From the NCBI RefSeq assembly GCF_000173075.1, contig NZ_ABVL01000030.1, forward strand, positions 1 through 64,000: a stretch of DNA of 64,000 bases, written 5' to 3'. The notes under the pieces were generated by a model. The model did no database searches. It was not told where the DNA came from and saw only the letters and a program-made list of their open reading frames with translations. Below are positions 51,132 to 59,873 of the stretch, piece by piece (position 1 is the stretch's first letter; each line of letters starts with the position of its first letter). Source of the DNA: Chthoniobacter flavus Ellin428. Lineage in GTDB: Bacteria > Verrucomicrobiota > Verrucomicrobiia > Chthoniobacterales > Chthoniobacteraceae. Position numbers and translations under genes: made by a program.

Positions 51132-52226
51132 ATGAAACTGCTGCTCTTCCTTCTTTTCTGCGCCCTCGCCCCATTTCCCATCCACGCTGCGGAAGGCGAA
51201 TCGCATTTGCTCTACGTCGCGACACCGGGCATTCGCAACGACCTCTCCTGGGGCGGCCACGGCGTGCTCGTGTTCGACATGGATCACGAGTACCGCTTTG
51301 TCCGCCGCATCCCTTTCGGCGGTCTCGATGAAAAAGGCCTGCCGCGCAACGTGAAGGGCATCTGCGCCCATGCAGCCACGAAGCGGCTTTTCATCTCCAC
51401 CACGCACACACTCTCCTGCCTCGATCTCGTCACGGACAAAGTGTTGTGGGAAAAGCCCTACGAGGGTGGCTGCGATCGCATGTCCATCACGCCCGATGGC
51501 AAGGACATCTATCTCCCGTCGTTCGAGAAAGATTTCTGGAACGTCGTCGACGCAGCCACCGGCGACATCGTCAAGCATCTCGATACGCCGAACGCCGGCG
51601 CGCACAACACCATCGTCGACGCCACGGGCCGGCACGCCTACCTCGCGGGCCTGCATTCGCCGCTTCTACGGGTCGTCGATACTGCGACGCGCGAAATTGT
51701 GAATGAAGTCGGGCCATTCGCCTCTGCCATTCGTCCCTACACGGTGAATGGCAAAGGCACACTCTGCTTCGTGAATATCAATGGATTGCTCGGCTTTGAA
51801 ATCGGCGATCTCGTCACGGGCAAGAAACTGTATCGCGTGGAGGTGCAGGGCTTTTCCATGGGTCTGGTGAAACGGCACGGCTGTCCGAGCCACGGCATCG
51901 GCCTCACGCCGGATGAACGGGAGCTCTGGGTCTGCGATGGGCACAACCAGCGCATGCATTATTTCGACGCCACCGTCATGCCGCCGAAACAACTCGGCAG
52001 CATCGAGGTCCGCGACGATCCCGGTTGGATCACCTTCAGCATCGATGGAAAATACGCGTATCCCTCGAGTGGCGAAGTCGCCGACGTCGCCACCCATCGC
52101 GTCCTCACCACACTCGAGGATGAGCAAGGCCATCACGTGGCCAGCGAGAAATTGCTGGAGATCGATTTTGCGAATGGACAACCGGTGCGCAATGGCGACC
52201 AGTTCGGCCTGGGGCGCGTGCCGTAG
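51132..52226 (+). CDS. Secreted YncE-like beta-propeller protein
   Basis: ATG 51132 gives a signal peptide (MKLLLFLLFCALAPFPIHAA). The 364-aa product repeats the YncE/NHL-like blades. Segments include GKDIYLPSFEKDFWNVVDAA, then TGRHAYLAGLHSPLLRVVDT, GLTPDERELWVCDGHNQRMH and GWITFSIDGKYAYPSSGEVA. Such propellers act as scaffolds or quinoprotein-like sensors. No cofactor residues are evident. It is divergent from DUF1080 and followed by a large esterase gene. Confidence 0.8.
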   Translation: MKLLLFLLFCALAPFPIHAAEGESHLLYVATPGIRNDLSWGGHGVLVFDMDHEYRFVRRIPFGGLDEKGLPRNVKGICAHAATKRLFISTTHTLSCLDLVTDKVLWEKPYEGGCDRMSITPDGKDIYLPSFEKDFWNVVDAATGDIVKHLDTPNAGAHNTIVDATGRHAYLAGLHSPLLRVVDTATREIVNEVGPFASAIRPYTVNGKGTLCFVNINGLLGFEIGDLVTGKKLYRVEVQGFSMGLVKRHGCPSHGIGLTPDERELWVCDGHNQRMHYFDATVMPPKQLGSIEVRDDPGWITFSIDGKYAYPSSGEVADVATHRVLTTLEDEQGHHVASEKLLEIDFANGQPVRNGDQFGLGRVP

Positions 52227-52248
52227 GTGGCCCCCCGACCAAAGAATT

Positions 52249-52290
52249 TTTTAACGCAGAGGCCGCAGAGGCGCAGAGAAGAAGTGAAGA
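52249..52290. repeat. Dispersed repeat (AACGCAGAGGCCGCAGAGG type), copy 1
   Basis: TTAACGCAGAGGCCGCAGAG at 52249 onward recurs at 55740 and inverted near 56045-56085. All copies are in intergenic DNA. The rest of 52227-52491 shows only short related fragments such as CGCGTCCATGCG. Confidence 0.6.
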
Positions 52291-52491
52291 GGGGCTGGGC
52301 TAAAAAGCCGCGAAGGGACGCGCATAGGAAAACGCAGTCATCGTCCTCCTCTATTCTTGCCCGTTCGCGTCCATGCGTGATTCCTCTCCTCCTCAATCGG
52401 AAACCGTTTGGCTGCGGTTCTGCGTTTTAAATCCGCTCTATTTTTGCAGTCGCCGCCGCGCTGCCCGCCCGGCAACCTTCCCGTCCCTCCC

Positions 52492-54858
52492 ATGAAACTC
52501 TCCGTTCTCCTTTCCGGACTGTTCGTCTTCGCGTTCGCCGCCCTGGCCGACGACATCGTCACGCTCCCCGGCACGCCACCACTCACCTGGACCGGCGATC
52601 TCTCAGCCAAGATGCACGAGGCCGCCCTGCGCGACATGGACAAGCGCATCGAAGACTCCGCGGCGCAGCGGGCGAAATACTGGCCGCTGCACGCCGTGAA
52701 CGATTCACTGCGGGCCGATTTTCGGAAGCTATTGAACGTGCCTCCAATCAAGGAACCCGTGCAGATGGAGCGGTTCGGGGACGATGCGAGTCCGGCGGCG
52801 TTCAGCCAGGACGCCTCGCCCGGGCTGGTCGCGGAAACGCCGCGCTATCGCGTGTGGCAGGTGCGTTGGCAGGCGACCGAAGACATCCACGCGGAAGGGC
52901 TCCTGCTCGTGCCGCGCGAAAAACCGCGCGCCTACATCATCGCTCTGCCGGACGCGGATCAGACGCCCGAGCAGCTCTGCGGTCTCGCCGCGGGCGTACC
53001 GCCGGAATCGCAGTTCGCCCGGCGTCTCGCAGAAAATGGTTTCGGCGTCATCGTGCCGATGTTGATCGATCGCAGCGATGCGGGCTCCAATACCCCATGG
53101 ATCGACGCGAAGACGAACGAGCCGCATCGCGAATGGATCTACCGCCAGGCGTTCATGATGGGCGAGCACATCATCGGCTACGAAGTAGCCAAGGTCCTCG
53201 CCGCGGCAAAATGGGCGAGTGCGCAGGGAGTACCGGTGGGAGCAGTGGGCTATGGCGAGGGCGGCCTCGTTGCCTTCTATAGCGCCGCATCGGTCGGGCA
53301 GGGCGGGGAACTCATCAAGGCCACGATGGTCAGCGGCTATTTCAAGTCGCGGCAGCAGACTTGGGAAGAGCCGATCTATCGCAACGTGTGGGGACTGCTG
53401 AAGGAATTTGGCGATGCCGAGATCGCCGCGCTCATCGCGCCGCGCGGCCTGGTAGTGGAATACAGCGCCGAGCCGGCCGTGGATGGTCCGCCGCCGGCGC
53501 AAGCGGGGATAAAAAACTGTGCCGCCCCGGGCAAGCTCACCACTCCATCCGCGAAAGAAGTGGAGGCCGAATACCTGCGAATCAAGGAGCTCGTTCCCCC
53601 TGAGACTCAGCCGCGCCGATTGGTCTCCGGCACCGAGGGACGGGCGGTGAAGACCATGGGTTCCGATTCCGCCCTGGGGGGATTGGTCAAAATGTTGGGC
53701 GCGCCGGTGGATTGGATGCAGCTCTCCAAAGAAATGCCCCACGATCAGCGCCAAGGTTTCGATCCGGCGGCGCGGCAACTGCGACAGGTGAAGGAACTCG
53801 AGGCCCACGTGCAGGGATTGGTCCGTCACTCCGGATGGGTGCGCGATCGCCTGTGGCTCTCGCAGCTATTGCCCGAATATCAAAACGAAGCCTGGACGCT
53901 GGCCTACGGGTTCGAGCCTTTCTCACCCGAGCGGCCGTTGCCGATTACCGCGAAGATGCGCGATGTGTTTTGGCGGGACGTTATCGGCAAGATCGATGAA
54001 ACGCTACCGCCGCCGAATCCGCGCACACGCAAGATTTACGATGAGCCGAAGTGGACGGGATACGAGGTCGTGGTCGATGTCGGTGGCGAAGGTTTCGCCT
54101 GGGGCATCCTGTGCGTGCCGAAGGACTTGAAGCCCGGCGAACAACGGCCGGTCGTGGTCTGTCAGCACGGACGGCATGGCATCCCGCAGGATACCATCGC
54201 GGGCGACAAACCGGCGTATCGCAACTTCGCCGCGCGCCTAGCGGAACAAGGATTCATCACCTTTGCGCCGCACAATTTGTATCAGAAGGAAGCGTATTAC
54301 CGGACGCTCTCGCGCAAGGGCAACACCATCGGGTTGTCGATGTTCTCGGTCATCATCCGGCATCATCAGCAATGGCTGAACTGGCTCGGGTCGCTGCCCT
54401 TTGTGGATGCAAAGCGTATCGGCTTTTACGGACTCAGCTATGGCGGCGAATCGGCGGTGCGCATCCCGACGGTGCTGGAGGGCTATTGCCTGTCGATCTG
54501 CTCGGGCGATTTCAACGACTGGCCGCGCAAGGTGGCTTCGACCGATGACAAACACAGCTTCATGTTTACCGACGAGTGGGAGATGCCCTACTTCAACATG
54601 GGCAATACCTTCAGCTACGCGGAGCTCACCTATCTCATGTTCCCCCGGCCGTTCATGGCTGAGCGTGGCCATCACGACCAGGTCGCGCCGGATCCGTGGG
54701 TCGCTTCGGAGTTTGCCAAGACGCGCTGGTTCTATGATCAATTCGGCCTCGGCGATCGCACCGCGATCGAGTTCTTCAACGGCGGCCACACGATCCATGG
54801 GCAGGGGACGTTTGAGTTCCTGCACAAGTATCTGAACTGGCCGGAGGAGAAGCGGTAA
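52492..54858 (+). CDS. Secreted double alpha/beta hydrolase (acetylxylan esterase/dienelactone hydrolase-like)
   Basis: ATG 52492 gives a signal peptide (MKLSVLLSGLFVFAFAALAD), rather than the in-frame codons from 52408. The 788-aa product has two hydrolase-like halves. In the N-terminal half the nucleophile elbow reads GYGEGG (about residue 253), so the expected Ser is absent. The C-terminal half has GLSYGGES near residue 646, GHHDQVAP and FNGGHTIHG, giving a plausible Ser-Asp-His triad. The N-terminal half is probably a degenerate, structural or binding domain. Deacetylation of plant polysaccharides is a likely role by family. It follows the beta-propeller gene. Confidence 0.8.
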   Translation: MKLSVLLSGLFVFAFAALADDIVTLPGTPPLTWTGDLSAKMHEAALRDMDKRIEDSAAQRAKYWPLHAVNDSLRADFRKLLNVPPIKEPVQMERFGDDASPAAFSQDASPGLVAETPRYRVWQVRWQATEDIHAEGLLLVPREKPRAYIIALPDADQTPEQLCGLAAGVPPESQFARRLAENGFGVIVPMLIDRSDAGSNTPWIDAKTNEPHREWIYRQAFMMGEHIIGYEVAKVLAAAKWASAQGVPVGAVGYGEGGLVAFYSAASVGQGGELIKATMVSGYFKSRQQTWEEPIYRNVWGLLKEFGDAEIAALIAPRGLVVEYSAEPAVDGPPPAQAGIKNCAAPGKLTTPSAKEVEAEYLRIKELVPPETQPRRLVSGTEGRAVKTMGSDSALGGLVKMLGAPVDWMQLSKEMPHDQRQGFDPAARQLRQVKELEAHVQGLVRHSGWVRDRLWLSQLLPEYQNEAWTLAYGFEPFSPERPLPITAKMRDVFWRDVIGKIDETLPPPNPRTRKIYDEPKWTGYEVVVDVGGEGFAWGILCVPKDLKPGEQRPVVVCQHGRHGIPQDTIAGDKPAYRNFAARLAEQGFITFAPHNLYQKEAYYRTLSRKGNTIGLSMFSVIIRHHQQWLNWLGSLPFVDAKRIGFYGLSYGGESAVRIPTVLEGYCLSICSGDFNDWPRKVASTDDKHSFMFTDEWEMPYFNMGNTFSYAELTYLMFPRPFMAERGHHDQVAPDPWVASEFAKTRWFYDQFGLGDRTAIEFFNGGHTIHGQGTFEFLHKYLNWPEEKR

Positions 54859-54872
54859 GGCGGATGGTCCTC

Positions 54873-54952
54873 GATCTTAATCCTAATCTTAATCTTACTC
54901 TTCAGAGATGGGATTGAGATTAAGATTAGGACTACGATTAAGATTAAGAATT
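54873..54952. repeat. Inverted heptamer repeat hairpin
   Basis: TCTTAATCCTAATCTTAATC (54875 onward) and its inverted counterpart AGATTAAGATTAGGACTACG (54918 onward) form a long A/T-rich hairpin built from 7-base TAATCTT-like units. It lies between the esterase and DUF1080 genes and may act as a terminator or spacing element. Confidence 0.65.
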
Positions 54953-54959
54953 CAATCCC

Positions 54960-55709
54960 ATGAAATCCGCTCTCCCACTCCTTTTGACTGCCGTCCTTGC
55001 CATCAGCGTCCGCGCCGAGGATCTGCCCGCGACGCTCATGACCAAGCCTGGCAAGCTGCTGGTGAGTGAAGACTTCACCAAACCGCTCCCGCCGCCCGAA
55101 GGCAGCACGGCAGCGTTTGCCAGTGGATTCAAAGGCTGGCGCTGCAATGTGGTGCCGCGAGGCGGGCACTGGGAGGTGGTCGACGGCCTGTTCCGGGGAA
55201 CGGAGAATCCGGAGATGCATCACCCGGCCACGGCGTCGATCGGGTTTGATTTCAAGGACGTGGTCATCAGTTGCGAAGTGCGCATGCACAACGTGCCGCT
55301 CGACGGACGCAAGAGCCGCTCCTTCGCCATCCGCACCACGGACAACAAGGATTACGTCTGCAGCATTCTCCTGAACGAAACCGGGATGCGCATTCAGAAG
55401 GACGACAACGACCACGCTGGGCCGGACGTCGCCGTGCCGCTCGGCGCGCTGAAGACGCCGATCCCGCTCGATGAATGGCAGAAGGTCACGTTTGAGATTC
55501 TCGGCGACGAAATGGTCGGCACGTTGAATGGGAAGAGCCTGACCGGCGAGCACCCGCTCATCGGGGAGCAGAAGCGCAGCGTGATGTTTGTCTCCGGTGT
55601 GGAGGGCGCGGTGCGGCACCTGCGCATTTGGGAGGCGACGGCAAATCCGGATTGGGCGAAGAACAAACTGACCCTTCCGCCAGCGCTGAATACAACAGCG
55701 CCGAAGTGA
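54960..55709 (+). CDS. DUF1080-like secreted protein (second member)
   Basis: The 249-aa protein has a signal peptide (MKSALPLLLTAVLAISVRAE) and a concanavalin-like fold. Segments include GGHWEVVDGLFRGTENPEMH, then FDFKDVVISCEVRMHNVPLD, DGRKSRSFAIRTTDNKDYV and LDEWQKVTFEILGDEMVGTL. It differs clearly from the 50306-50938 protein, so the two are distant paralogs. It is probably extracellular and glycan-related. Confidence 0.75.
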   Translation: MKSALPLLLTAVLAISVRAEDLPATLMTKPGKLLVSEDFTKPLPPPEGSTAAFASGFKGWRCNVVPRGGHWEVVDGLFRGTENPEMHHPATASIGFDFKDVVISCEVRMHNVPLDGRKSRSFAIRTTDNKDYVCSILLNETGMRIQKDDNDHAGPDVAVPLGALKTPIPLDEWQKVTFEILGDEMVGTLNGKSLTGEHPLIGEQKRSVMFVSGVEGAVRHLRIWEATANPDWAKNKLTLPPALNTTAPK

Positions 55710-55734
55710 AGCGCGCCACGCGGCAAATGCCGCC

Positions 55735-56135
55735 AAAGGAGTTAAACGCAGAGGCCGCAGAGGCGCAGAGAAGAAGTGTAGAGGCGCAGGGGGCTGAAAA
55801 ACCGCGAATGGACGCGAATCAACGCGACTAGAAAGTCGCGTTTGCCGCCTTATTCGCGTTCATTGGCGTCCATTCGCGGTTCTCTTTGGTTCCTTCTCTG
55901 CGTCTCTGCAGTGCTAACCCGAAAAGTGTCCGCAGCTTGCGGAAATTTTTTAACCGCGAATGGACACGAATAAACGCGAATAGAAAACTGCGTTTGCCGC
56001 CCTATTCGCGTTCATTCGCGGTTTTACTCCACCTGCCCCTCGACACTTCTTCTCTGCGCCTCTGCGGCCTCTGCGTTTAAAAATTCTTTGGTTGCGGCTT
56101 CGCCGCGCTGGGGCCTCTGCGTTTAAAAATTTCTT
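55735..56135. repeat. Composite inverted-repeat region (585-bp intergenic)
   Basis: Arms at 55740-55779 (GTTAAACGCAGAGGCCGCAG...) and 56042-56084 (inverted, ...GCGGCCTCTGCGTTTAAAAA) bracket smaller palindromes of GCGAATGGACGCGAAT/ATTCGCGTTCATTCGC type. A short direct copy, GCCTCTGCGTTTAAAAAT, repeats at 56110-56130. The whole 55710-56306 stretch has no credible gene. Related copies are at 52249 and weakly near 5182. Confidence 0.65.
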
Positions 56136-56306
56136 GGTTTGGGGTGCGCCGGGTTGAGAGAGGCGTGCCGTGTTCTCCGCGTGAGCCTGGACGGGTCCTC
56201 GGCTCTCTCGCCGCGCGGAAACTGAATTTCCATTCATCTTAAACACCCTGCAGAAAACAGACTTTCGCTCGCCATTCGGCAAACACCGCGTATTGTGCGC
56301 GCCGAC

Positions 56307-57716
56307 ATGCCGCTCGACCTGAAGAGCCTCATCACCGCTCGCCTGGGTGAAAACTACAAACTGCACGAGAAGCACCTGAACCCCACTCTGGTGCGGGTGC
56401 AGCAGATTATCGGCTTCAATCAAGTCTACGCCCGGGCGCAAGGCGCGTATCTCTACGACCTGGACGAGCGCGACTACCTGGATTTTCTCAGCGGCTACAG
56501 TGTGTTTAACATCGGCCGCAACCATCCGGTCGTCCAGAAGGCCATCACCGACGTGCTGGACATGGACCTGCCGAACATGGTGCAGATGGATTGCTCGCTG
56601 CTCAGCGGATTGCTCGCCGAGGCGGTGCTCAAGAAACTGCCGCCGCACCTCGACGCGGTTTTCTTCTGCAACTCGGGCGCGGAGTCGAACGAAGGCGCGA
56701 TCAAATTTGCCCGGGCCGCCACGGGGCGCGCGGGGCTCATCTCGCTGCACAGCTCGTTCCATGGGCTTTCGAATGGCGCGTTGTCGGTCATGGGCGACGA
56801 ACATTTCCGTGAAGGTTTTGGACCGTTGCTCGACAATTGCGTGCGGGTGAAGATGGGCGATCTCGCCGAACTCGAACAGCACCTCTCGCGCAAGGACGTC
56901 GCCGCGTTCATCGTCGAGCCGGTGCAAGGCAAGGGCGTCAACTATCCGACGGACGATTACTATCGCGAAGCGCAGAAGCTCTGCCGCAAGTACGGCACGT
57001 TGCTTATTTGCGATGAAGTGCAGACCGGTCTCGGCCGCACCGGCAAGTGGTGGGGCTTCGAGCACTGGGGGCTGGAGCCGGATATCATCACCGTCGCGAA
57101 ATCACTGAGCGGTGGCTATGTGCCGGTCGCGGCAGTGGTTGCGCGGCGCTCGATTTACCAGAAGGTTTTCAGCCGCCTGGATCGTTGCGTGGTGCACTCC
57201 TCGACTTTCGGTCGCAACAACCTCGCCATGGCCTGTGGTCTGGCGACGTTGCAGGTACTCGACGATGAAGGCCTCGTGGAGCGCGCGCAGGAAATGGGCG
57301 CGAAGCTCGTCGCCCGCATCGAAGAGCTGAAGAAGAAGCATTCGCTCATCAAGCAGGTGCGCGGGAAGGGCTTGATGATCGCCATCGAATTTCACGAGCC
57401 AAGCGAACTGTCCGCGCGCATGGGCTGGAAGCTGTTGCACAAGGTCGAGCGCGAGCTCTTTGCGCAGATGCTCGTGACCTCGCTGTTCCAGCGGCATCGC
57501 ATCCTCACCCAGCTTGCGGGACATGCGATGGACGTGATCAAGATTTTGCCGCCGCTCATCATCGGCGAACGCGAGATCGATCGATTCGTCACCGCCCTCG
57601 ATTCCGTGCTGGCGGATTGCCGCAGCTTCCCCGGCCCGATCTGGGACCTCGGCGCGAATTTCATCAAGCACTCGCTCCAACGCTCAACGGTCGAGCTCGC
57701 TGCGGCGGAGCGATAG
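56307..57716 (+). CDS. PLP-dependent class III aminotransferase
   Basis: The start ATG 56307 gives MPLDLKSLITARLGENYKLH; a GTG four codons earlier is less likely. The 469-aa protein has YLYDLDERDYLDFLSGYSVF near the N-terminus. The PLP-phosphate loop is CNSGAESNEGAIKFARAATG, followed by AFIVEPVQGKG, ICDEVQTGLGRTGKWW and the lysine in TVAKSLSGGYVPV. It resembles acetylornithine/GABA-type and HpnO-like transaminases. The C-terminus (about 430-469, DLGANFIKHSLQRSTVELAA) is longer than usual. It is convergent with the SMR transporter pair and could act with them in making an amine-bearing envelope component (inferred). Confidence 0.85.
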   Translation: MPLDLKSLITARLGENYKLHEKHLNPTLVRVQQIIGFNQVYARAQGAYLYDLDERDYLDFLSGYSVFNIGRNHPVVQKAITDVLDMDLPNMVQMDCSLLSGLLAEAVLKKLPPHLDAVFFCNSGAESNEGAIKFARAATGRAGLISLHSSFHGLSNGALSVMGDEHFREGFGPLLDNCVRVKMGDLAELEQHLSRKDVAAFIVEPVQGKGVNYPTDDYYREAQKLCRKYGTLLICDEVQTGLGRTGKWWGFEHWGLEPDIITVAKSLSGGYVPVAAVVARRSIYQKVFSRLDRCVVHSSTFGRNNLAMACGLATLQVLDDEGLVERAQEMGAKLVARIEELKKKHSLIKQVRGKGLMIAIEFHEPSELSARMGWKLLHKVERELFAQMLVTSLFQRHRILTQLAGHAMDVIKILPPLIIGEREIDRFVTALDSVLADCRSFPGPIWDLGANFIKHSLQRSTVELAAAER

Positions 57717-57765
57717 AGCGGAGGGACACGCTCCTGCGTGTTCTCTAATTGATCGCGTAAAGAGT

Positions 57766-57789
57766 GGGAACGCGCCGGAGCGCGTCCCC
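57766..57789. terminator. Terminator hairpin between convergent genes
   Basis: GGGAACGCGC (57766-57775) and GCGCGTCCCC (57780-57789) form a stem with one mismatch and a CGGA loop, followed by CGGTTTT. A second small hairpin (GGACACGC/GCGTGTTC) lies at about 57724-57743. Together they separate the aminotransferase and transporter genes. Confidence 0.65.
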
Positions 57790-57794
57790 CGGTT

Positions 57795-58139
57795 TTAGCT
57801 CAGCGAGACCAGCACTACGCCGACGGAGATGAACACGATGCCCAGCCACGCGGCGCTGGAGACTTTTTCGTGAAGGAAGAGGGCCGCGCCGAGGACGAGA
57901 AGCACGGGGCTCAGGCCTTCCCAAGGCAATACTTTGCTCAGCGGCATCACTTGCAAAAAGCCGAGCCAGAGCAGGAACCAAAGCGTCATCGCCGCGATGA
58001 AAAGGCCGCCGAAGAAAATGACGCGCGGCCATGGCTTGGGCGTCTGCGTGTAAAGATTCATGGCGTGCTTGAGGAAAAGCTGGCTGACCACGAGAATCAC
58101 CTGGCAGCCGATGAGCAGCCCGAGCAGCCTGCCGCTCAC
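57795..58139 (-). CDS. SMR/EamA-type membrane protein, second of a pair
   Basis: GTG 58139 overlaps the stop of the neighbour (GTGA). The product is about 114 aa with four hydrophobic helices (LLGLLIGCQVILVVSQLFLK, IFFGGLFIAAMTLWFLLWLG, EGLSPVLLVLGAALFLHEKV and AWLGIVFISVGVVLVSLS). EKVSS-type EamA end features are visible. Paired small SMR-like proteins often work as heterodimers (ArnE/ArnF type). It probably flips or exports an amine-bearing lipid or sugar. Confidence 0.8.
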   Translation of the reverse strand: MSGRLLGLLIGCQVILVVSQLFLKHAMNLYTQTPKPWPRVIFFGGLFIAAMTLWFLLWLGFLQVMPLSKVLPWEGLSPVLLVLGAALFLHEKVSSAAWLGIVFISVGVVLVSLS

Positions 58140-58522
58140 GCGCTTTCCTCCACCTTGCTGGCCGGCCGGGCGATGATCCAGATGCCGGTGAGCACGAGTG
58201 CGATGCCCGCCCAGCGCGTGGCCAGAATCTTTTCCCCGAGCACTAGCCAGGAACAAACCGGGATGGTGACATGCACGACGCTGCTCAGGGTGAAAGCGAG
58301 ATAGAGCGGCAGCGCGCGCAGGACGAAAATCCAGGTGATGCTGCTGAGGACGAGCAGGACGGCGCCGCCCCAGACGTGAGGCGAGGGGAGCGACGAGAGG
58401 CCCAGCCAATGGGCATTCGCTGGAGCGGTTTCCATCGCGCCTTGTTTCAGGAGCAGTTCGGCGATGGTGACGAGCGCGACGGTGAAGACGAGCTGAAGAT
58501 AGGGGTTGAGCAGGCGGGACAA
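58136..58522 (-). CDS. SMR/EamA-type membrane protein, first of a pair
   Basis: The 128-aa protein has four helices. It starts MSRLLNPYLQLVFTVALVTI followed by AELLLKQGAM with the membrane Glu typical of SMR proteins. It ends GEKILATRWAGIALVLTGIW, matching the EamA/SMR signature. It overlaps its partner by 4 bases and follows the acyltransferase gene by 46 bp, so the three are one transcription unit. Confidence 0.8.
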   Translation of the reverse strand: MSRLLNPYLQLVFTVALVTIAELLLKQGAMETAPANAHWLGLSSLPSPHVWGGAVLLVLSSITWIFVLRALPLYLAFTLSSVVHVTIPVCSWLVLGEKILATRWAGIALVLTGIWIIARPASKVEESA

Positions 58523-58568
58523 GGGAATGACGAATGTCGAATGACAAAGCCCGGTGCGGGGGGCGGCT

Positions 58569-59747
58569 TTACATCGCGGGTTCCATCTCGCTGGCGTTGG
58601 CGAAGGAGGCGAGGACTGGTTCCGCTCGCGTCGGGCTCATGTAGCGCATGAACGGCTGGGCGAGCACGTTCATCCACGGCCAGGGCAGGGCGAAGTAGAG
58701 GTCGAGCGGGGCGAGATCGAAACCGAGGTGAAACTTCGGGTCGTAGCTGAGCGGCGTGGAGCAATACGATTTCAACCCCTGGCTGAGCGCCCAGGTGAGC
58801 ACGTCGCGGAAGGTGACGAAGTAGAGGTGCAGGTCGAGGGCGATGCGATAGTCGAGGCCCAGATATTCGTCGTAGATCGCGCCGTCGTGAACGAGACAAA
58901 GACTGAAGGCGACCAGTCGGCCTTCCTGCCGCCAGAGGAAATAGCGCACCCGTTCCGGCAGACGTGCGCTGAGTTGCCGGAGAAATTCCCGATTGAGGCG
59001 TTCGAACTGCAGCGAGGAGCGCGCGAAGACTTGCTCATAGAGGGCGAGAGCTTCGTCCATTTCTTCCCCGAGGGTGTTCGTCACCGTCATCGTGATCGGG
59101 GGCGCATCGGCCAGCACCTTGTATTTGCGGCGCACGCTCTTCCGGGTCACGCGGCTGAGACGGCGCTCGAGGTATTCATCGAAGGTCGCGAAGTCGAAAT
59201 TCATGCGCGTGGCCGGCATGCTGGCGATCTGCACATAGCGCGTGCCCGCGGGGCCGCTGCGCAGGCTTTTCAGCGCGGTCCGTTCGCCGGAGGGAAAATC
59301 CTTCCACACGACCAGCTTCGCGCCAAAGGCGCGCGCCGCTTTCAGCACCGTTGCTCGCAAGGCTTCGACGAGAGCCGCCGGGCCTTCCGTCCGGACGAGG
59401 CTGCCTTCGCCCGCGGCGCAGCCGAGCATGAGCATCTTGAGGCGCAGGAAGCTTGGAAACGCCCGTCGCACGAATCCGACCGGGGCTTGAATCCAGGCGG
59501 GCGCCGTCACGACCAAGTCTTGCTCGACGAAGAAGAAAGGCTGGGTAGCGAGCACGCGCCCGCTGGAATCTTCCAGCACGAAGGCGCGGCAATCGAACCC
59601 GAGCGTATCAGCGACGATCTCGTAATAGCGGTGATCCTTGGTGTGGTTGCGCAGACCCTGCTGCCAGGCATCCATTTCTCGTACTTCCGCCAGCGGCGCG
59701 ACACGGACACGACCGTTAGCCGTCGGAAATTCGGGACTTGGATTCAT
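58569..59747 (-). CDS. GNAT/FemAB-like N-acyltransferase
   Basis: The start ATG 59747 gives MNPSPEFPTANGRVRVAPLA; the much longer open frame upstream on this strand is an artefact of GC-rich DNA. The 392-aa protein contains TRKSVRRKYKVLADAPPITM and LYEQVFARSSLQFERLNREF. The acyl-CoA-fold segment YFLWRQEGRLVAFSLCLVHD and YDEYLGLDYRIALDLHLYF also occur, as in Acetyltransf_6 (BioF2/FemAB-like) proteins. It probably transfers an acyl or aminoacyl group to an amine. With the two SMR proteins and the aminotransferase it may build an amidated or acylated envelope component. Confidence 0.8.
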   Translation of the reverse strand: MNPSPEFPTANGRVRVAPLAEVREMDAWQQGLRNHTKDHRYYEIVADTLGFDCRAFVLEDSSGRVLATQPFFFVEQDLVVTAPAWIQAPVGFVRRAFPSFLRLKMLMLGCAAGEGSLVRTEGPAALVEALRATVLKAARAFGAKLVVWKDFPSGERTALKSLRSGPAGTRYVQIASMPATRMNFDFATFDEYLERRLSRVTRKSVRRKYKVLADAPPITMTVTNTLGEEMDEALALYEQVFARSSLQFERLNREFLRQLSARLPERVRYFLWRQEGRLVAFSLCLVHDGAIYDEYLGLDYRIALDLHLYFVTFRDVLTWALSQGLKSYCSTPLSYDPKFHLGFDLAPLDLYFALPWPWMNVLAQPFMRYMSPTRAEPVLASFANASEMEPAM

Positions 59748-59873
59748 GCGTTGATTGGCGGTGAAAATGCCTTCGTTTCCGGCAATTGCACGCGCCAAAT
59801 AAGGGCGAATCGAGGGCAAATTGCGCTGTGGCGTTGACAAGTGGGCCTGATTGCGGCGACTCGTGAGCCCTTC

